From: Melieria omissa | Taxonomy: Eukaryota > Arthropoda > Insecta > Diptera > Ulidiidae | Length of the DNA: 64,000 bases | NCBI GenBank assembly: GCA_963971225.1 | Contig: OZ020267.1 | Location: 90,633,648-90,697,647, forward strand | Direction of reading: 5' to 3' | Part shown: positions 32,216 to 43,433 of the stretch, one piece after another | Layout: each line of letters opens with the position of its first letter | Numbering within the stretch: position 1 is the first letter of the stretch | Program-made: the position numbers and the translations under genes | Notes under the pieces: generated by a model | The model's database searches: none | Told to the model about the DNA's origin: nothing | What the model saw: the letters and a program-made list of their open reading frames with translations, nothing else

Positions 32216-32866
32216 AGTCCTTTTTAACACGTTCGCGGACAGTAAAAATTTCAGTGAGCTGCAAAAATAGACAGTCATTTTTTGTGAAAACTAGTAGTAC
32301 TATCTGAAATTTGGTTACACATATATTGTTAGAGTTGTCAGATGATCGTATTTTAACCGTTATATACATTGAATGCTCTAGCATTCACGACGATAAAAAC
32401 GATAAAATTTTCTAACTAGAATGACGTGAATGCTATAGCAATCATTCATAGAAAACATGAGAAAAAGAGGTTTATAATATTTTATTTACTTTATTTATTC
32501 AACAAAAGTTCTCTCCTCGTGTACATATAACAATATTAAACAATTAAATCCTTAAATTCATGTATATAAGAAATAAAATTCACGTCATTTTGCATCACTA
32601 TGAAAATGACTGCTATAGCATTCACGTCCGCGAACGGCTTAAGCAAATTTGTTAATACACAAAAAAATTAAATAATATGAAACTACTTAATGAATCAGTT
32701 CCTAATTACTTTGAAATATACTATATATGCATTACAAACATTTAAGTTTAAAAAAATATAAATGAAAAAAAATTGGCTTTGAAATTTGAATGCTATAGCA
32801 TTCACGTCATTTTGCATCACTTTATTACTGTTATAGTATTCACGTCCGCGAACGTGTTAAAGGACT
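32216..32866. mobile_element. PiggyBac-type MITE with nested TTAA ends
   Basis: Inverted ends CACGTTCGCGGAC (32,228-32,240) and its complement (32,844-32,856) are flanked by TTAA. The inversion continues outwards through AGTCCTTT to a second TTAA pair (32,212-32,215 and 32,867-32,870), so the true end may be either. Inside, a stretch with TATAGCATTCACGTC and ATTTTGCATCACT followed by GTCCGCGAACG occurs twice (about 32,580-32,645 and 32,790-32,856). No coding capacity. Confidence 0.75.
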
Positions 32867-33245
32867 TTAAAATTATAAGGACATACACATTTCAAATATT
32901 TTTTTTTTAATATTTGCGGTTGTGCAATGATGAAGATATGGGTATCACATGACAGAGGAAAATTGTCTACAATTGTAAAAAAAAATTAAATCCGATGTGT
33001 ACTTTTCGAATTATAGGTGGATATACCTCGAAAGAGCACATTCTGGTTGTCAATCTGACTCAATAAATGTAAATAAAAAAATCAAAACAAACAAGAAAAA
33101 ATTCAAATATAACTACGTTCAAAACGAGCAAAATCAATCGAAATGCAATTTTTATGCGAAGTTTAATAACAACGCTCTTGGAAAACAGGAGAACTGATGC
33201 TATAAACAACGGAACTAAACATGGAGTGTTGGGTCGCGCGACGCG

Positions 33246-33480
33246 GTGAATCTTCGTTCCAAGTACGAGGACTTAAAGAATTTCCGAAAGAAGCTCGGCG
33301 AGAGAAGGAGGAGGCTGTACCGAACAGGAGGTGGACCAGGATCCGCTAATAATAAAACATTCAATGATCAGTTGGTATATGCGCTGATAGAAGCATCCTC
33401 CAGTGGGATGACAAATCGCGGTGGCGGAGACAGGATCGAACAGCGTAAACAAAGCGGAAATATATTAAAACCCAAAGATT
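33246..33480 (+). pseudogene. Possible Myb/SANT-like DNA-binding domain fragment
   Basis: The frame reads NLRSKYEDLKNFRKKLGERR, then RRLYRTGGGPGS. The pattern K-Y-x-N/D-L-K..R..Y.TGGGP recalls the C-terminal part of the Myb/SANT-like domains in zeste-like or Harbinger-associated proteins. I recognise it only as a pattern. There is no ATG in good context, and upstream coding is not apparent. It may be one exon of a gene, a domesticated or a dead transposon protein. A CTTTCAG acceptor-like site follows near 33,570. Confidence 0.35.
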
Positions 33481-35125
33481 TTTATTTTTCTGAAAAATTA
33501 AAAAAACTATATACCTCTTGTACGCAAACTTATTTCAATCTGCTCAATCTGCAATTCTTCCCTTTCAGCTTCAGCGGGTAAAGCTGAGCAAGACGGTTGT
33601 GGGTCAGCAGACTTGCGAACGCACAAATGTTTCTTTGCAGTCAATCATATGGCAGCCAGTCATGTTTTTCTTGTTCTTCTTCTTACTGGCAAAAAGTTAC
33701 TGGACAAAATTTCTCCAGTAAAAACTTGCAAGCTCTCACGAAATGAACTGTCACTTTACGCTCTCAGTTTCTCTCTCGTTACTGGAGATTTGGCGTCAAC
33801 AAACAAGATCCAGTCAAAATTTGTACAAATTCGTACAAATTATTCTCTGCCAAACAGACCTAAAGTTGTATCGAAATATACCTAAGCATTTTGCTTTTGC
33901 TTTTAGTACGATTTTATTTGAATGAAGTTGCGACTGCGGTTGAACATTTTTTGAACTGACAAATTTCAGACATCAAAAATAATGTAATTTAAAAAAATTT
34001 TGTTTTCTTTGGGCGGAAGAGTTTTAATTTGACTAATTTAGTTTGACTAATTTATTATTATACTATGGCTGCAACGAGGCAAAAGCACGGAACCAATTAA
34101 GTTGAAATAACTACCAAACGATTTAATATGTGTGAGAAAAACACATATGTACACACATGTAACATTGGCCACGCCCACCTCCAACTAGCATACTTTTGTA
34201 GGGCAATGTGGATATTAAACGATGAAGCGTGTTATTACGGCAAATATATAGATAGAATAAATAAGATATTTAGATTCGGCGACTTCACTTTCCGCACCCA
34301 CTAAACTAGCAAAACAAAGTGACAGTACATGTCTGCAAACTAACATTAGTATCAAATGATTCTATATTTCATTGGGGTAAACAGAAATTAGGTATGGCAT
34401 ACTTTGGTAATACTATATGGGTATCAGAGCTCTGCAAGCGGTCATATTTTTATGACTCAATATTTATTCATGTAAAATGTGATGCGAATATGTGCCACTA
34501 CTCAAAAGAACGGATATGAATATGTATCCCCACCGCAAAGGAAGTATTCATTCTGTATACTACTAAACCGAACGAACGAATCATTAGCTTGCAATACTAA
34601 ACGAAAGCAAACTATCTCATCTTCATTTCACTTCGGCTATGAGGTGGTGCCGATGATCCAAACGAACTATGCAAATATCCAAAATTATCCAAACGAAAGA
34701 TGGAAACACCGCATACCACCGCATTCTCATATTCGGCATGCGGTGGTACGGTGGTTTCTCCGAGTTCGGTTTGTTGATTATTTGCTGATCGATACAAAAA
34801 TAGTGCCACATTGTCCCATAGCTATACATAAATTTTTGATCCATATATCGTCAATATTAAATATAATGTGACCCTTTAAAGCTAAAATGGCGACTATATC
34901 GACATGCAAAGATATTTAACTTTGTTCATCGACGGAATAACGAAACATAGAGATGGATGGCTACATAATTGTAGTTTCTTAAACATTATTTCTAAATCCT
35001 TACACAGCTCAAGTAATCTATTAAGTATCGAAATATCAATATGTACCAGTCGATGACTTTGCCCGTTGTCATAGAGTATTTCATTGATGTGGGTCCAATT
35101 ATCGACAATTGATTCAGAGATCATA
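33481..35125. other. Unannotated stretch
   Basis: About 1.6 kb of AT-rich sequence. Short open frames exist but none has a recognisable domain, and there is no clear repeat boundary. One stretch near 34,640-34,780 contains a CCACCGCAT../ATGCGGTGG inverted pair of unknown meaning. Confidence 0.4.
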
Positions 35126-35371
35126 TCGCTCCTTCGCTGCAAGAACGTCATAACTCAAAACTACATCATTCCGAGAAAATTTAATTTTAAAGTTCACCAT
35201 TACAGGCATTTCGAAGTATCAAAAAAGGTTTCATGTCGTCTTATAAGCAAAGTATTGAATATTTTACAAAGTAGGTTTGACAGCTAAAAGATCATTTGCA
35301 GATACACACAGGGTTGCCATAAACTGAAAATAATTTTTTTTAGTTACTACGTTCTTGCAGCGAAGGGGCGA
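35126..35371. mobile_element. 246-bp MITE with TA target duplication
   Basis: The ends TCGCTCCTTCGCTGCAAGAA and, inverted, TCGCCCCTTCGCTGCAAGAA match at 19 of 20 bases over 35,126-35,145 and 35,352-35,371, and similarity continues for about 10 more bases. TA lies on each side. TA duplication suggests a Tc1/mariner-type source. No coding capacity. Confidence 0.75.
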
Positions 35372-35651
35372 TAAATGTATGTATGTAATTGCTTAGAATA
35401 TTAGCAGCAGTTGAGCTGGCAAAATCCATGCCGCCAAGATTTCTTCCAAATGCGTATACCTACTTCATACGCTTCGCGAATTGTGCATTATGTATACTTG
35501 TATTCATTGCTTTCACTCACTGCAAACAACGAATACCGACGGATACAGCCGTAATTAAACATAAGGTTGATCACACCCACCTATCACATATACATACTAA
35601 AACCAGTCTTCTTCACCAGGGTTCGCTATACTGCATTTATGCCTAATTTAA

Positions 35652-35926
35652 TGTTCTGCCTGTCCCTTGGGGCGTATTTGACCCCAGGCGGAATTAAAAA
35701 AAGATTGAGCGGTTTTGTGCGCTCTTCTACTTGTGTTTTTTACTGTTAATCGCACTTTAATATCTATTTTCTATTAATCGCGCTTACAACCCAATAAAAA
35801 ATCAAGAAAAACACTATCCGGAGCTTTCACTTTTCTTTTGTCAAGTGAATTATATAATCTTTTCGTTGGGTCATCTTGACCCCAAAGGACAGCGAACGCA
35901 ATTTTGAGCAAGGGACAGGCAGAAGG
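35652..35926. mobile_element. 275-bp MITE with TTAA target duplication
   Basis: The ends TGTTCTGCCTGTCCCTT and, inverted, CCTTCTGCCTGTCCCTT are flanked by TTAA at 35,648-35,651 and 35,927-35,930. This points to a piggyBac-type source. It inserted into or beside the RAG/Transib-like fragment immediately to its right. Confidence 0.75.
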
Positions 35927-35930
35927 TTAA

Positions 35931-36190
35931 AAGCAAATATGTCTCGTCATTCATTATTTTTGGATTTACTTCACATATAAAGCACTTTTGAGTAGAAGAC
36001 ATTCCGGTCAAAGCATTACAAACTTTCCCATCAATCATGGTTAGAAGCATATCATGTCTGAAAGAAACTAAAAAATCTTCCAGCATGCTCTTTGTCGGTA
36101 CTATAAAATTTATCTCTTCAAAAACATTGTTCGTTTCAGAAACAATAAAATCTTTTGATTCTTTGGAAAAAATTTTATTATTATTATTTA
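35931..36190 (-). pseudogene. RAG1/Transib-like transposase fragment
   Basis: The minus strand reads EDFLVSFRHDMLLTMIDGKV then CNALTGMSSTQKCFICEVNP. A Cys-x2-Cys following TMIDGKVCNALT is, from memory, characteristic of Transib-type or RAG1-core-related proteins (zinc-binding ZnC2 region). About 80 residues remain, with a TTAA MITE cutting the downstream side. The rest of the enzyme is not visible in the window. Assignment by motif memory only. Confidence 0.4.
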
Positions 36191-36498
36191 TTAGAGTAAC
36201 ATTTATAAATAATTATCACTAAAGCGCTGGCTGCCAGGGCCTTCGGCTTGTTGTAACTTAGCTTAGATGCGTACAATTAATGTTAATTTGTGAGGTAGGG
36301 AAATATAGCGGATAAGTGGTGGAAGGTTGGTGTAGTGAGGGAAGTGTATAAAGGATATGTACATATGTATTTGTAGTTGAGGGGCATATGAAAAGTTAAA
36401 TCTTCATTTTAGCAAAAAAAAGAAAATAAAATATATGTGCGAAAAATTCGCAATGGGTTTTTATTCCATCTATTAGTTAATACTTATGAGCAGAATAT
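36191..36498. other. Unannotated stretch
   Basis: About 300 bases, AT-rich, no feature recognised. Confidence 0.5.
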
Positions 36499-36776
36499 TA
36501 ATAATTAATAATTGATTGGCACGACAGCCCGCTTACGCGAGACTAAGGCCTAGCTTCCCGCAACCACCAGTGTTTTGCGTGTGAATTTTGTACGCGGGTG
36601 GAAGGGACCTACAGTTTTATGCCGGTTCCGAACGGCAGGTTGGGAGCTTTTTCATAGGCAATTTTTACTCTCAGAGGTTTGCCATTTCCAGCTGAGAGGA
36701 CAGCCACCGAACTTACGTCGCTCTGCATGCGACTCGCTGGACCGCGCACTAACCAACTGAGCCACGGCGGCTGCCG
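36499..36776 (-). mobile_element. tRNA-derived SINE, copy 2
   Basis: Flanked by a 12-bp duplication TGAGCAGAATAT (36,487-36,498; 36,777-36,788). The A box TGGCTCAGTTGG is at 36,753-36,764 (minus). Compared with copy 1 it lacks about 45 bases around the B box. The tail is AATT-rich. The clean duplication shows this is a true insertion. Confidence 0.82.
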
Positions 36777-36788
36777 TGAGCAGAATAT

Positions 36789-37744
36789 ACATGTATAAAA
36801 ATTGCAGAAGTGACATGAGGATATATCTTATATTTTCACCTTTGAAGTTAAAATTTTGAGGGAAAAAACGCTTTACTTCTTAATCATAGCACGTTACAAA
36901 TAATTAATATAGCTTAATTGCTAATAAAAGACAATGTAAAAATACTACTCACCCGTAAGCTCATACTACAAAATAAAAAAATGCCACCGACTTTTGACAG
37001 GAACTTATCTGTATAAAACACTTTAGATCAACTATCCAAAAGAAATATTAAAATTTCCGGTTATCCGATATATTCGTTTATATAACTCAATATAGAAGAG
37101 GTACCGATGTGTTATTTGGTCCTTATATATGAATGTTTATATTTACTATCTAATAGAAAAATAATGTAATAAAAATGGCGTTTTTGCCAACTTGTTCTAG
37201 GCGAAAAACTGTGCTGCGGTTAAAACGCGCAGGTTTATCGACTGATATCTCGAGAAGTACACATCGCATTTGGCCCATTTTTTTATACAATTGTAGAACC
37301 TGTTAAAAAAAATAAGTCACATACACAAAATTTGATAGAAGAAATGCTAAAGAAAACAGTAATTTAATAATAACTGCCTTTCTAGTGTTAAGCAAACAAA
37401 TAAAAAAACTGATGTTTCCCACATCCTAGAGTGCCGTTATTCCTAATGCCTTAAAAAACTATTGATACGTGACTGAATATTAGATTTTGTATGTTTTGCT
37501 TATATTAATATATTTACTCCCATCTTTTCAGGTTAATTCTTCGTATTACCACTACGGAACTTCTGAATAATATTCATAAACACTGTCAAGTAGGCGTGAT
37601 GTAAATACTTTTGGTTTATTATGTTTTTACATACTTAAGTTAATAACTGTCGAAAGCTTTTAGAACAGCAATAAACAGTTACCTAATTACAATTAAAATG
37701 TTGTTAATATTTGTATGTCATAACTCACTTCATTTCAACGCATT
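36789..37744. other. Unannotated stretch
   Basis: About 950 AT-rich bases with no recognised coding frame or repeat end. Confidence 0.5.
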
Positions 37745-37898
37745 TTTTAAGTTTGGTTGGTTGGTTGGTTGGTTCCAGTGGCGATGTTACATCCAACATG
37801 AACATCCAATTAGCGCGTTGGCGCCGTTTTGTTACCACTATTCCCGGTAGGTACTTTATGGTATACTGATGTCTTCTAGACTCTTTACGATGGATATC

Positions 37899-40800
37899 CT
37901 ATATCCAATCCGTGAGGTTGATGAAAGAGAGTAGCGAGTGTATGGTGCAGTTCGCTATCTCTTCGAGATTCTGGAATGTTGGTTTTCCCATCGTTTTCCA
38001 TCTCCTTCTTGACAAGGCCGGACAGGCGCAGAGATAGTGGTGGACGGTTTCCTTCTCGTTCGGGTTTTCGCAGCTGTGACAGCTGATATTGAATGGAATC
38101 CCCATTTTAGCCGCGTGCTCACCAATGGGCCAGTGACCTGTGATGACTGCAGTCAGTCTCGCCACGTCCCGGCGGCCCTTGTTTAAGAACTCCGCGGTTC
38201 TCTTCTTATCATATGTTGGCCATAGTGATCTACTGATTTTACAGGATTCCATCCTCTGCCATCTAGTGTTGGGTTTGGCGAAGAAGTCCTTTGAGACCTC
38301 GCTCTTGATAGAGCCTAGTGGGGCGAGAACCGTCAGCGCCTCACTCTCATCAAGAGCGGAGCCTCTTCGAGCCAGTTCATCGGCCCGCTCGTTCCCGTCA
38401 ATGTTATTGTGGCCCGGCACCCATATCAGGGTAACTTTGAACCGATGAGCTAGCTCTGTAAGGATCTTCTTGCATTCCCGCACTAGTTTTGACGATAGGA
38501 TCGATGAGTTCAGTGCCTTTATCGTGGATAGGCTGTCGGAAAGTATAGTGATGTGGCTTTTGTAGGATGTATCAACCAGTGCCATCCTGCATGCTTCCCT
38601 AATAGCAAGCACTTCCGCCTGGAAAACGCTTGCTGTCTTTGGGAGCCGGAAAGATACACTTAGCTTTAGATGTTCGGAGAAGACTCCTGCTCCTACTCCA
38701 CATTCCATCTTGGAGCCGTCAGTGTAGATTGTGGTGCCTAAGTTATTTAAGATGTTTCCCCTCTTCCATTCCAGACGGGAGGGGATACGGATATCATAGT
38801 TTTTCCCAAAAGTAATGGTGGGAATTGTGTAATCCGTAGTCGTGGTCAGGCACCTTTGCCCTTGTGATAATAAACTACCGTGACCGTAAGGTCTGTCTTT
38901 CCAGCAACCTGTTTCTTTCAACCTAAGAGCGCTAAGGGTTGCGGTTTTCATGATATGCATATCAATCGGGAGCAGGTGCGTCAGCACATTCAACGCCTCT
39001 GCAGGGCAGGATCTGATTGCTCCCGTGGTTCCAGCACAAGCTGTTCTTTGTAGCCTACCGAGCTTGGTGATGTTGTATTCCCTCCTCAGGGCCTTCCACC
39101 AAACCAGAGCTCCGTATGATAGTATTGGACGTACAACCATCTTGAACATCCATAGCATTAAACTTGGTCGGAGGCCCCACCTCCTTCCGATCATTTTCCT
39201 ACAGGAGTAGACCGCAAACCCTGCTCTGTGTATTCTTTGCTCAACGTTAAGCTTCCAGTTCAGTTTAGGGTCCAGAATAACCCCGAGGTATCTGGCACTA
39301 GACGAAAGGGATAACGTTGTGTCCTCGAGATGAGGTCGTCTTGTTACGGTTCGTAAATAGCATCAGTTCGGTTTTGGTAGGGTTAACGCTTAGTCCACGT
39401 CCCGTGCACCAAGAGCTTAACCTATCCAGACCACCCTGAAGGATTCCGCTAATCTTGACTCCAAGATTTACCAGCGATTCCTCTATCGCCCTAGTCTCTA
39501 TGTTATTAAAGGCACCTTCTATGTCCATGAAGGCTGCCAATGTATATTGTTTGTATTCCACTGACCTTTCTACTGTTCGCACTACCTCATGGAGGGCGGT
39601 CTCCGTTGACCTACCCTTTAGGTAGGCATGTTGGGCTTCAGAAAGCTTATGTTCTATTTCCTCGCGTATATGGAGGTCAAGTAGTCGCTCGAGTGTTTTG
39701 AGCATAAAGGATGTTAGGCTTATGGGCCGGAAATCTTTCGCCGAGTCGTGGCCTCTTTTCCCAGCCTTTGGGATAAAGACGACTTTCACCCGTCTCCAGC
39801 TGACGGGGATATAGTTCCATGCTAGACAGGCCCTAAAACTTGCCTCTAGCCATGGTAATACCGAGTCTTGTGACACCTGAAGCATTATAGGAAGAATGCC
39901 ATCTGGTCCCGGAGACTTATAGGGAGAAAAGCTTTTCACAGCCCATGTGAGCTTTTCTCTCGTTACAACGTTGTTGTTATTGTTTTGTGGAAGCCGATCC
40001 GGTGCCGTACACTTGATCGAGGCTTCCTCCTTTGTGCAGCCTGGGAAATGTGTGTTCAACAGCAGGTCTAAGGCCTCCTCGGTGCTTTCAGTCCAGGAGC
40101 CATCCGGCTTCTTTATGAACGAGGGGCAGGTGTGTTCTTTGGACAGCACCTTTCCTAGCCTTGCCGAATCCTTCGTAGTTTCAATGGCCGAGCAGAAATC
40201 CCTCCAACCCTTGTTCTTGGAATTTCTAATGGCCTTCTTATATTATCTTAGGCTACTCTTGTAGCTTTGCCAGTTACCTGTAGAATAGCTTAGGTTGAAT
40301 GACCTCCGGACCTCCGATCTCAGACGTGATAGATCATCATTCCACCAAGGTGGAAACGATTTTTTGGAATATTTTATAGGACAAGACGTTTTGAAAGCGG
40401 AAGCCATCGCATTTTCCAACTGATCGATTCTATGGTCAATGTCTTCTACCGAGAAGACACTGACAGGAGAAACCTTCCCTATCCTATTACGGATTATGCC
40501 GGCGAATCGATTCCAGTTGGTACACCTGGGATTACGATATGGTGCGGGTGCTTCGACCTGAAGATCCAAATCGAAGAGTATCCATGCATGCTCCGAAAAG
40601 GATTTCTTGCTGGACACCCTCCATTTGTCCACCCTCACCTGTTCGTTATCAGTTAGTAGTGTAACATCTAAAACCTACTCCCACCCACTGAAACCATCAG
40701 TGCTTGGGAAGACGAAGTTGGGGGTATTACCCCTGTTACACACTACTAGGTTAGTGTTAAGTATAAAGTCGAAGAGTGACTCACCTCGTTCATTGTTCTC

Positions 40801-41238
40801 GGTGCTGCCCCATAGGGTGTGCCTTGCGTTTGCGTCACAGCCTATCAGCACCGTGCTGTGGGTGCTTCCGTCGTCCATAAGTTTCCGGACCTCTTCCGGC
40901 GGCGCAGGCCTATCGTGCGCCATGTAGGCCGAGACTATGCGCAGTTTTTTCCCACCAGCCGAAACTAGCTCCACCACCGTGGTGTCGTTGGTGCTGTGAT
41001 GGGGTAAAAGATACATATTAAAATGTTTTTTGGCGACTATGCACGCCCTTGCCTTACCTTCACCCCTTTTGTAGAAGAGGTTGTAGTCGCTCCGCCGAAG
41101 TCCTTTCACCTCCGTGCCCCGCACCCAAGGTTCCTGGACTATAGCGATGTCTACGTCCTCCTCCGATAGAAGGACGGTAAGGTTGTCCGTTGCCAACTTT
41201 GAATGTTGGAGGTTAGCCTGGACAACCTTCAACCCCAA
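37899..41238 (-). pseudogene. LOA-B ORF2: endonuclease, RT (core deleted), RNase H
   Basis: The endonuclease starts GLKVVQANLQHSK at 41,238 with TTG in place of ATG. TAG at 40,675-40,677 and TAA at 40,243-40,245 are single nonsense changes relative to element C. The RT keeps its fingers (KSPGPDGILPIML, DFRPISLTSFMLKTLERL, MDIEGAFNNI) but jumps from SLVNLGVKI to DRLSSWCTGRGL. About 90 residues carrying GTPQGG and YADD are missing. A frameshift near 39,300 precedes RNase H (IYTDGSKMECG, QAEVLAI, LSDSLSTI, GNERADELAR) and CHSCENPNEKETVHHYLCAC. Confidence 0.88.
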
Positions 41239-41240
41239 GC

Positions 41241-42221
41241 CTATTGTTTCGGGGCGGTAGGATCGTCGAGCCGTACGTCGTCCATCAACTTTTGAGCATC
41301 CACGATCTCGTCTACATCCTCCTCTTCCGTTTTAGAGGAGCGGAAGACCTTTAGCCTCGCGTGCCGCACGCCAAACCGAAGTTTATAATCTGCCTTTTCT
41401 AAGGCAGGAAGACTCTCTTCGCTAATTACGAGGAGGAAGGACAGACTGTTCTTTTGCGGAGCCTCCGCTTTTATAACTTGCCAGTCCGTCATTGGCACTG
41501 CCGGGTTGTGTGCCTGCAGGTAGGGTACCAGCTTACCACTGTCCAAGGGCTTATTGGGCAACCAAATGCGAGCCCTGGGTCTCTTCGGGATTTCACTGGC
41601 GGGGATTAGCTTGAGCCTCAAGTCTCCTGCTATCTCTCCCATCTTGGAGATGCAGCCCTCCAGGAAATCCTTAGAGAATTGGTTCTCGCATTTAATGACC
41701 CGATACCCGCGAACAATTTCTGCCGAGTCGAAACCGGGGAGAGGCACCTTCGGGTTCGCTGCCAGGTTGCTCATCACGTGGTCCATGACCATCTGTATCA
41801 ACCTGGTCTAGATCTCTCCCCAGTTCTCCAAGGCTTCATTGCCGCGGTTGGAAGTGGCATCGACCAGTGCTACCTGCAGGTGGTCCCGTGCCACGTCACT
41901 GAAAGCGCGTCTCGCCGCTGCGTCGGTTGCACCGGCAACCTTCGCCTTTTTTGTCTCGCGGTTCGAGCTGCCGTGGGCAGACCGGTCGCGTTTTGTTGCT
42001 GTCGCTTTCGGCAGGGTCGCTTGGTACGCCAAGTACTCATCGACAACCTTCTGAAACCGTACCTTGTCCTCCGCGTCTTTAGGATGAGCAGCACCAGCAG
42101 CCTCGTTTTTGCTGATCCTACCGAGGATAGCTAAGGCTCTCTGGTATTGCTTATACCTAGACGGTTCTCTAGGCTTGGCCGGTTTCTTGACCAAAGCGGG
42201 AATGGGGAAAGGGAGGGTCCG
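41241..42221 (-). pseudogene. LOA-B ORF1 (DUF4780-like)
   Basis: An open frame from about 42,221 has lost its N-terminus; no ATG remains. It carries an in-frame TAG at 41,808-41,810 (NWGEI then TRLIQ). The C-terminal core (ASEIPKRPRARIWLPN, DWQVIKAEAPQ, EESLPALEKADYKLRFG) matches element D ORF1. It is probably an RNA-binding partner of ORF2. ORF2 begins two bases after its stop. Confidence 0.8.
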
Positions 42222-42566
42222 TCACGGCAGAGCCCCTTAAGATAAGGTGGCGATAAGGCCACCGTTCCTTCCTGAGGCGGCCAGGTATCAGGAAAGCTCC
42301 GTTCAAATACAGCCGATATACTCCCTCGCTACAAATCAGTCCGATGGGCACGGGTCGCATGACACCCCGGATTAGGGAGGTTCCGCTGTGCTACCTTAGC
42401 CGACCACGACCGGAACCAGATCCGGAAGTGGCCGTTTCCAGCCGTCACCACGTGGAGGTGTTAGCACACGCTTCCGTCAGTCAGCTCAGTTACGGCACGT
42501 ACACTTTCCAGTGTTACATGTTGTTCCCCCTGAGTGACTGACGGCACGACGGCCCTTTTAAGTTTG

Positions 42567-43208
42567 AGATTAGTCCTGCATTTTGTACTTTACATCCACC
42601 CCAAAAGTGGTATGTTTGATATTGGAATAATCTACGTTTCCATTTCTTGCAATATATTTACATATTTCCGTCTGGAAACATAATGATTGTCTTTGTGTAT
42701 AAGGTGAATGAACTAAGCTACATGGTCGATGTAAGCAATTTAGTTTATCCGTGTAATTGCACTAATTCGTTGGAGAAAGGACGTGGCACTTTCAAAGGCA
42801 AACTAATTTTTACAAATATCAATGAAACTCGGTGCGAACATACAATTTAGTCTTGGAACAATTATAAAGGAGAGATCTTTATTGATAGCTATTTTCTGAG
42901 ACTGTCTTATAGAAAGGAAAACTAAGTTGCCTAGAACGATTTGAAAAACGAGGGAAAACGACGAAGTAAAAGCTTTAAATGTAAATACATAAAAAATAAT
43001 AACGCAAAAGGTTAAAGTTAGTTTATTATTTTTATTTCCACCATGCGAAATCTGTTCAACCTACTTCAACGTTGCTTCACTTACGTTGTATTGATTAAGA
43101 TTTATGGAAATATTGTAATTGAGATTGTATTGAAATTTGTCTTCAGTTATGTTTCTGTAAGGCGGAATGTCAACAATTTTTTAAGTTTTCTGTTAATGAA
43201 GATCCCAC
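42567..43208. other. Unannotated AT-rich stretch
   Basis: About 640 bases between element B and the Ty3/gypsy relic. Short frames only; nothing recognised. Confidence 0.5.
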
Positions 43209-43212
43209 TATA

Positions 43213-43395
43213 TTTTAAGATAATAATTTATTTAATTCGTATGGTTACGTTTGCACACTAGAATGGTCACACAAGAAGTGGGGATGGCGTTCCCTGCTGG
43301 TCAGCACCGAAGCCCAGGGTCGTAATTTTGAACTCCGTTGCTGCCAAGTTATTCGACTTAAAACTACGGCGTTGCCATATTGAAACATCTTACAA
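43213..43395 (-). repeat. 3' LTR of decayed Ty3/gypsy element
   Basis: 183 bp, about 90% identical by eye to 46,667-46,849. On the minus strand it starts TTGTAAGATGTTTC and ends ATTATCTTAAAA. Confidence 0.82.
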
Positions 43396-43433
43396 CTCGG
43401 GCAACCTGACAACTTATCGTCCCAATAATTAGC

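Larger units (their letters stand above)
37756..42555 (-). mobile_element. LOA-clade non-LTR retrotransposon B, full length but mutated
   Basis: The 11-bp duplication TTTTAAGTTTG at 37,745-37,755 and 42,556-42,566 marks both ends. The 3' tail is an AACC repeat (minus strand). The 5' end begins GGGCCGTCGTGCC, with about 350 bases before ORF1. ORF1 and ORF2 both carry nonsense changes, and the RT core is deleted. It is closely related to element C at 54,838-58,780. Confidence 0.9.

Noticed and set aside
37753..37774. GGTT microsatellite as an independent repeat
   Set aside because: It is the 3' tail of LOA-B, mirrored by AACC at the end of LOA-C.
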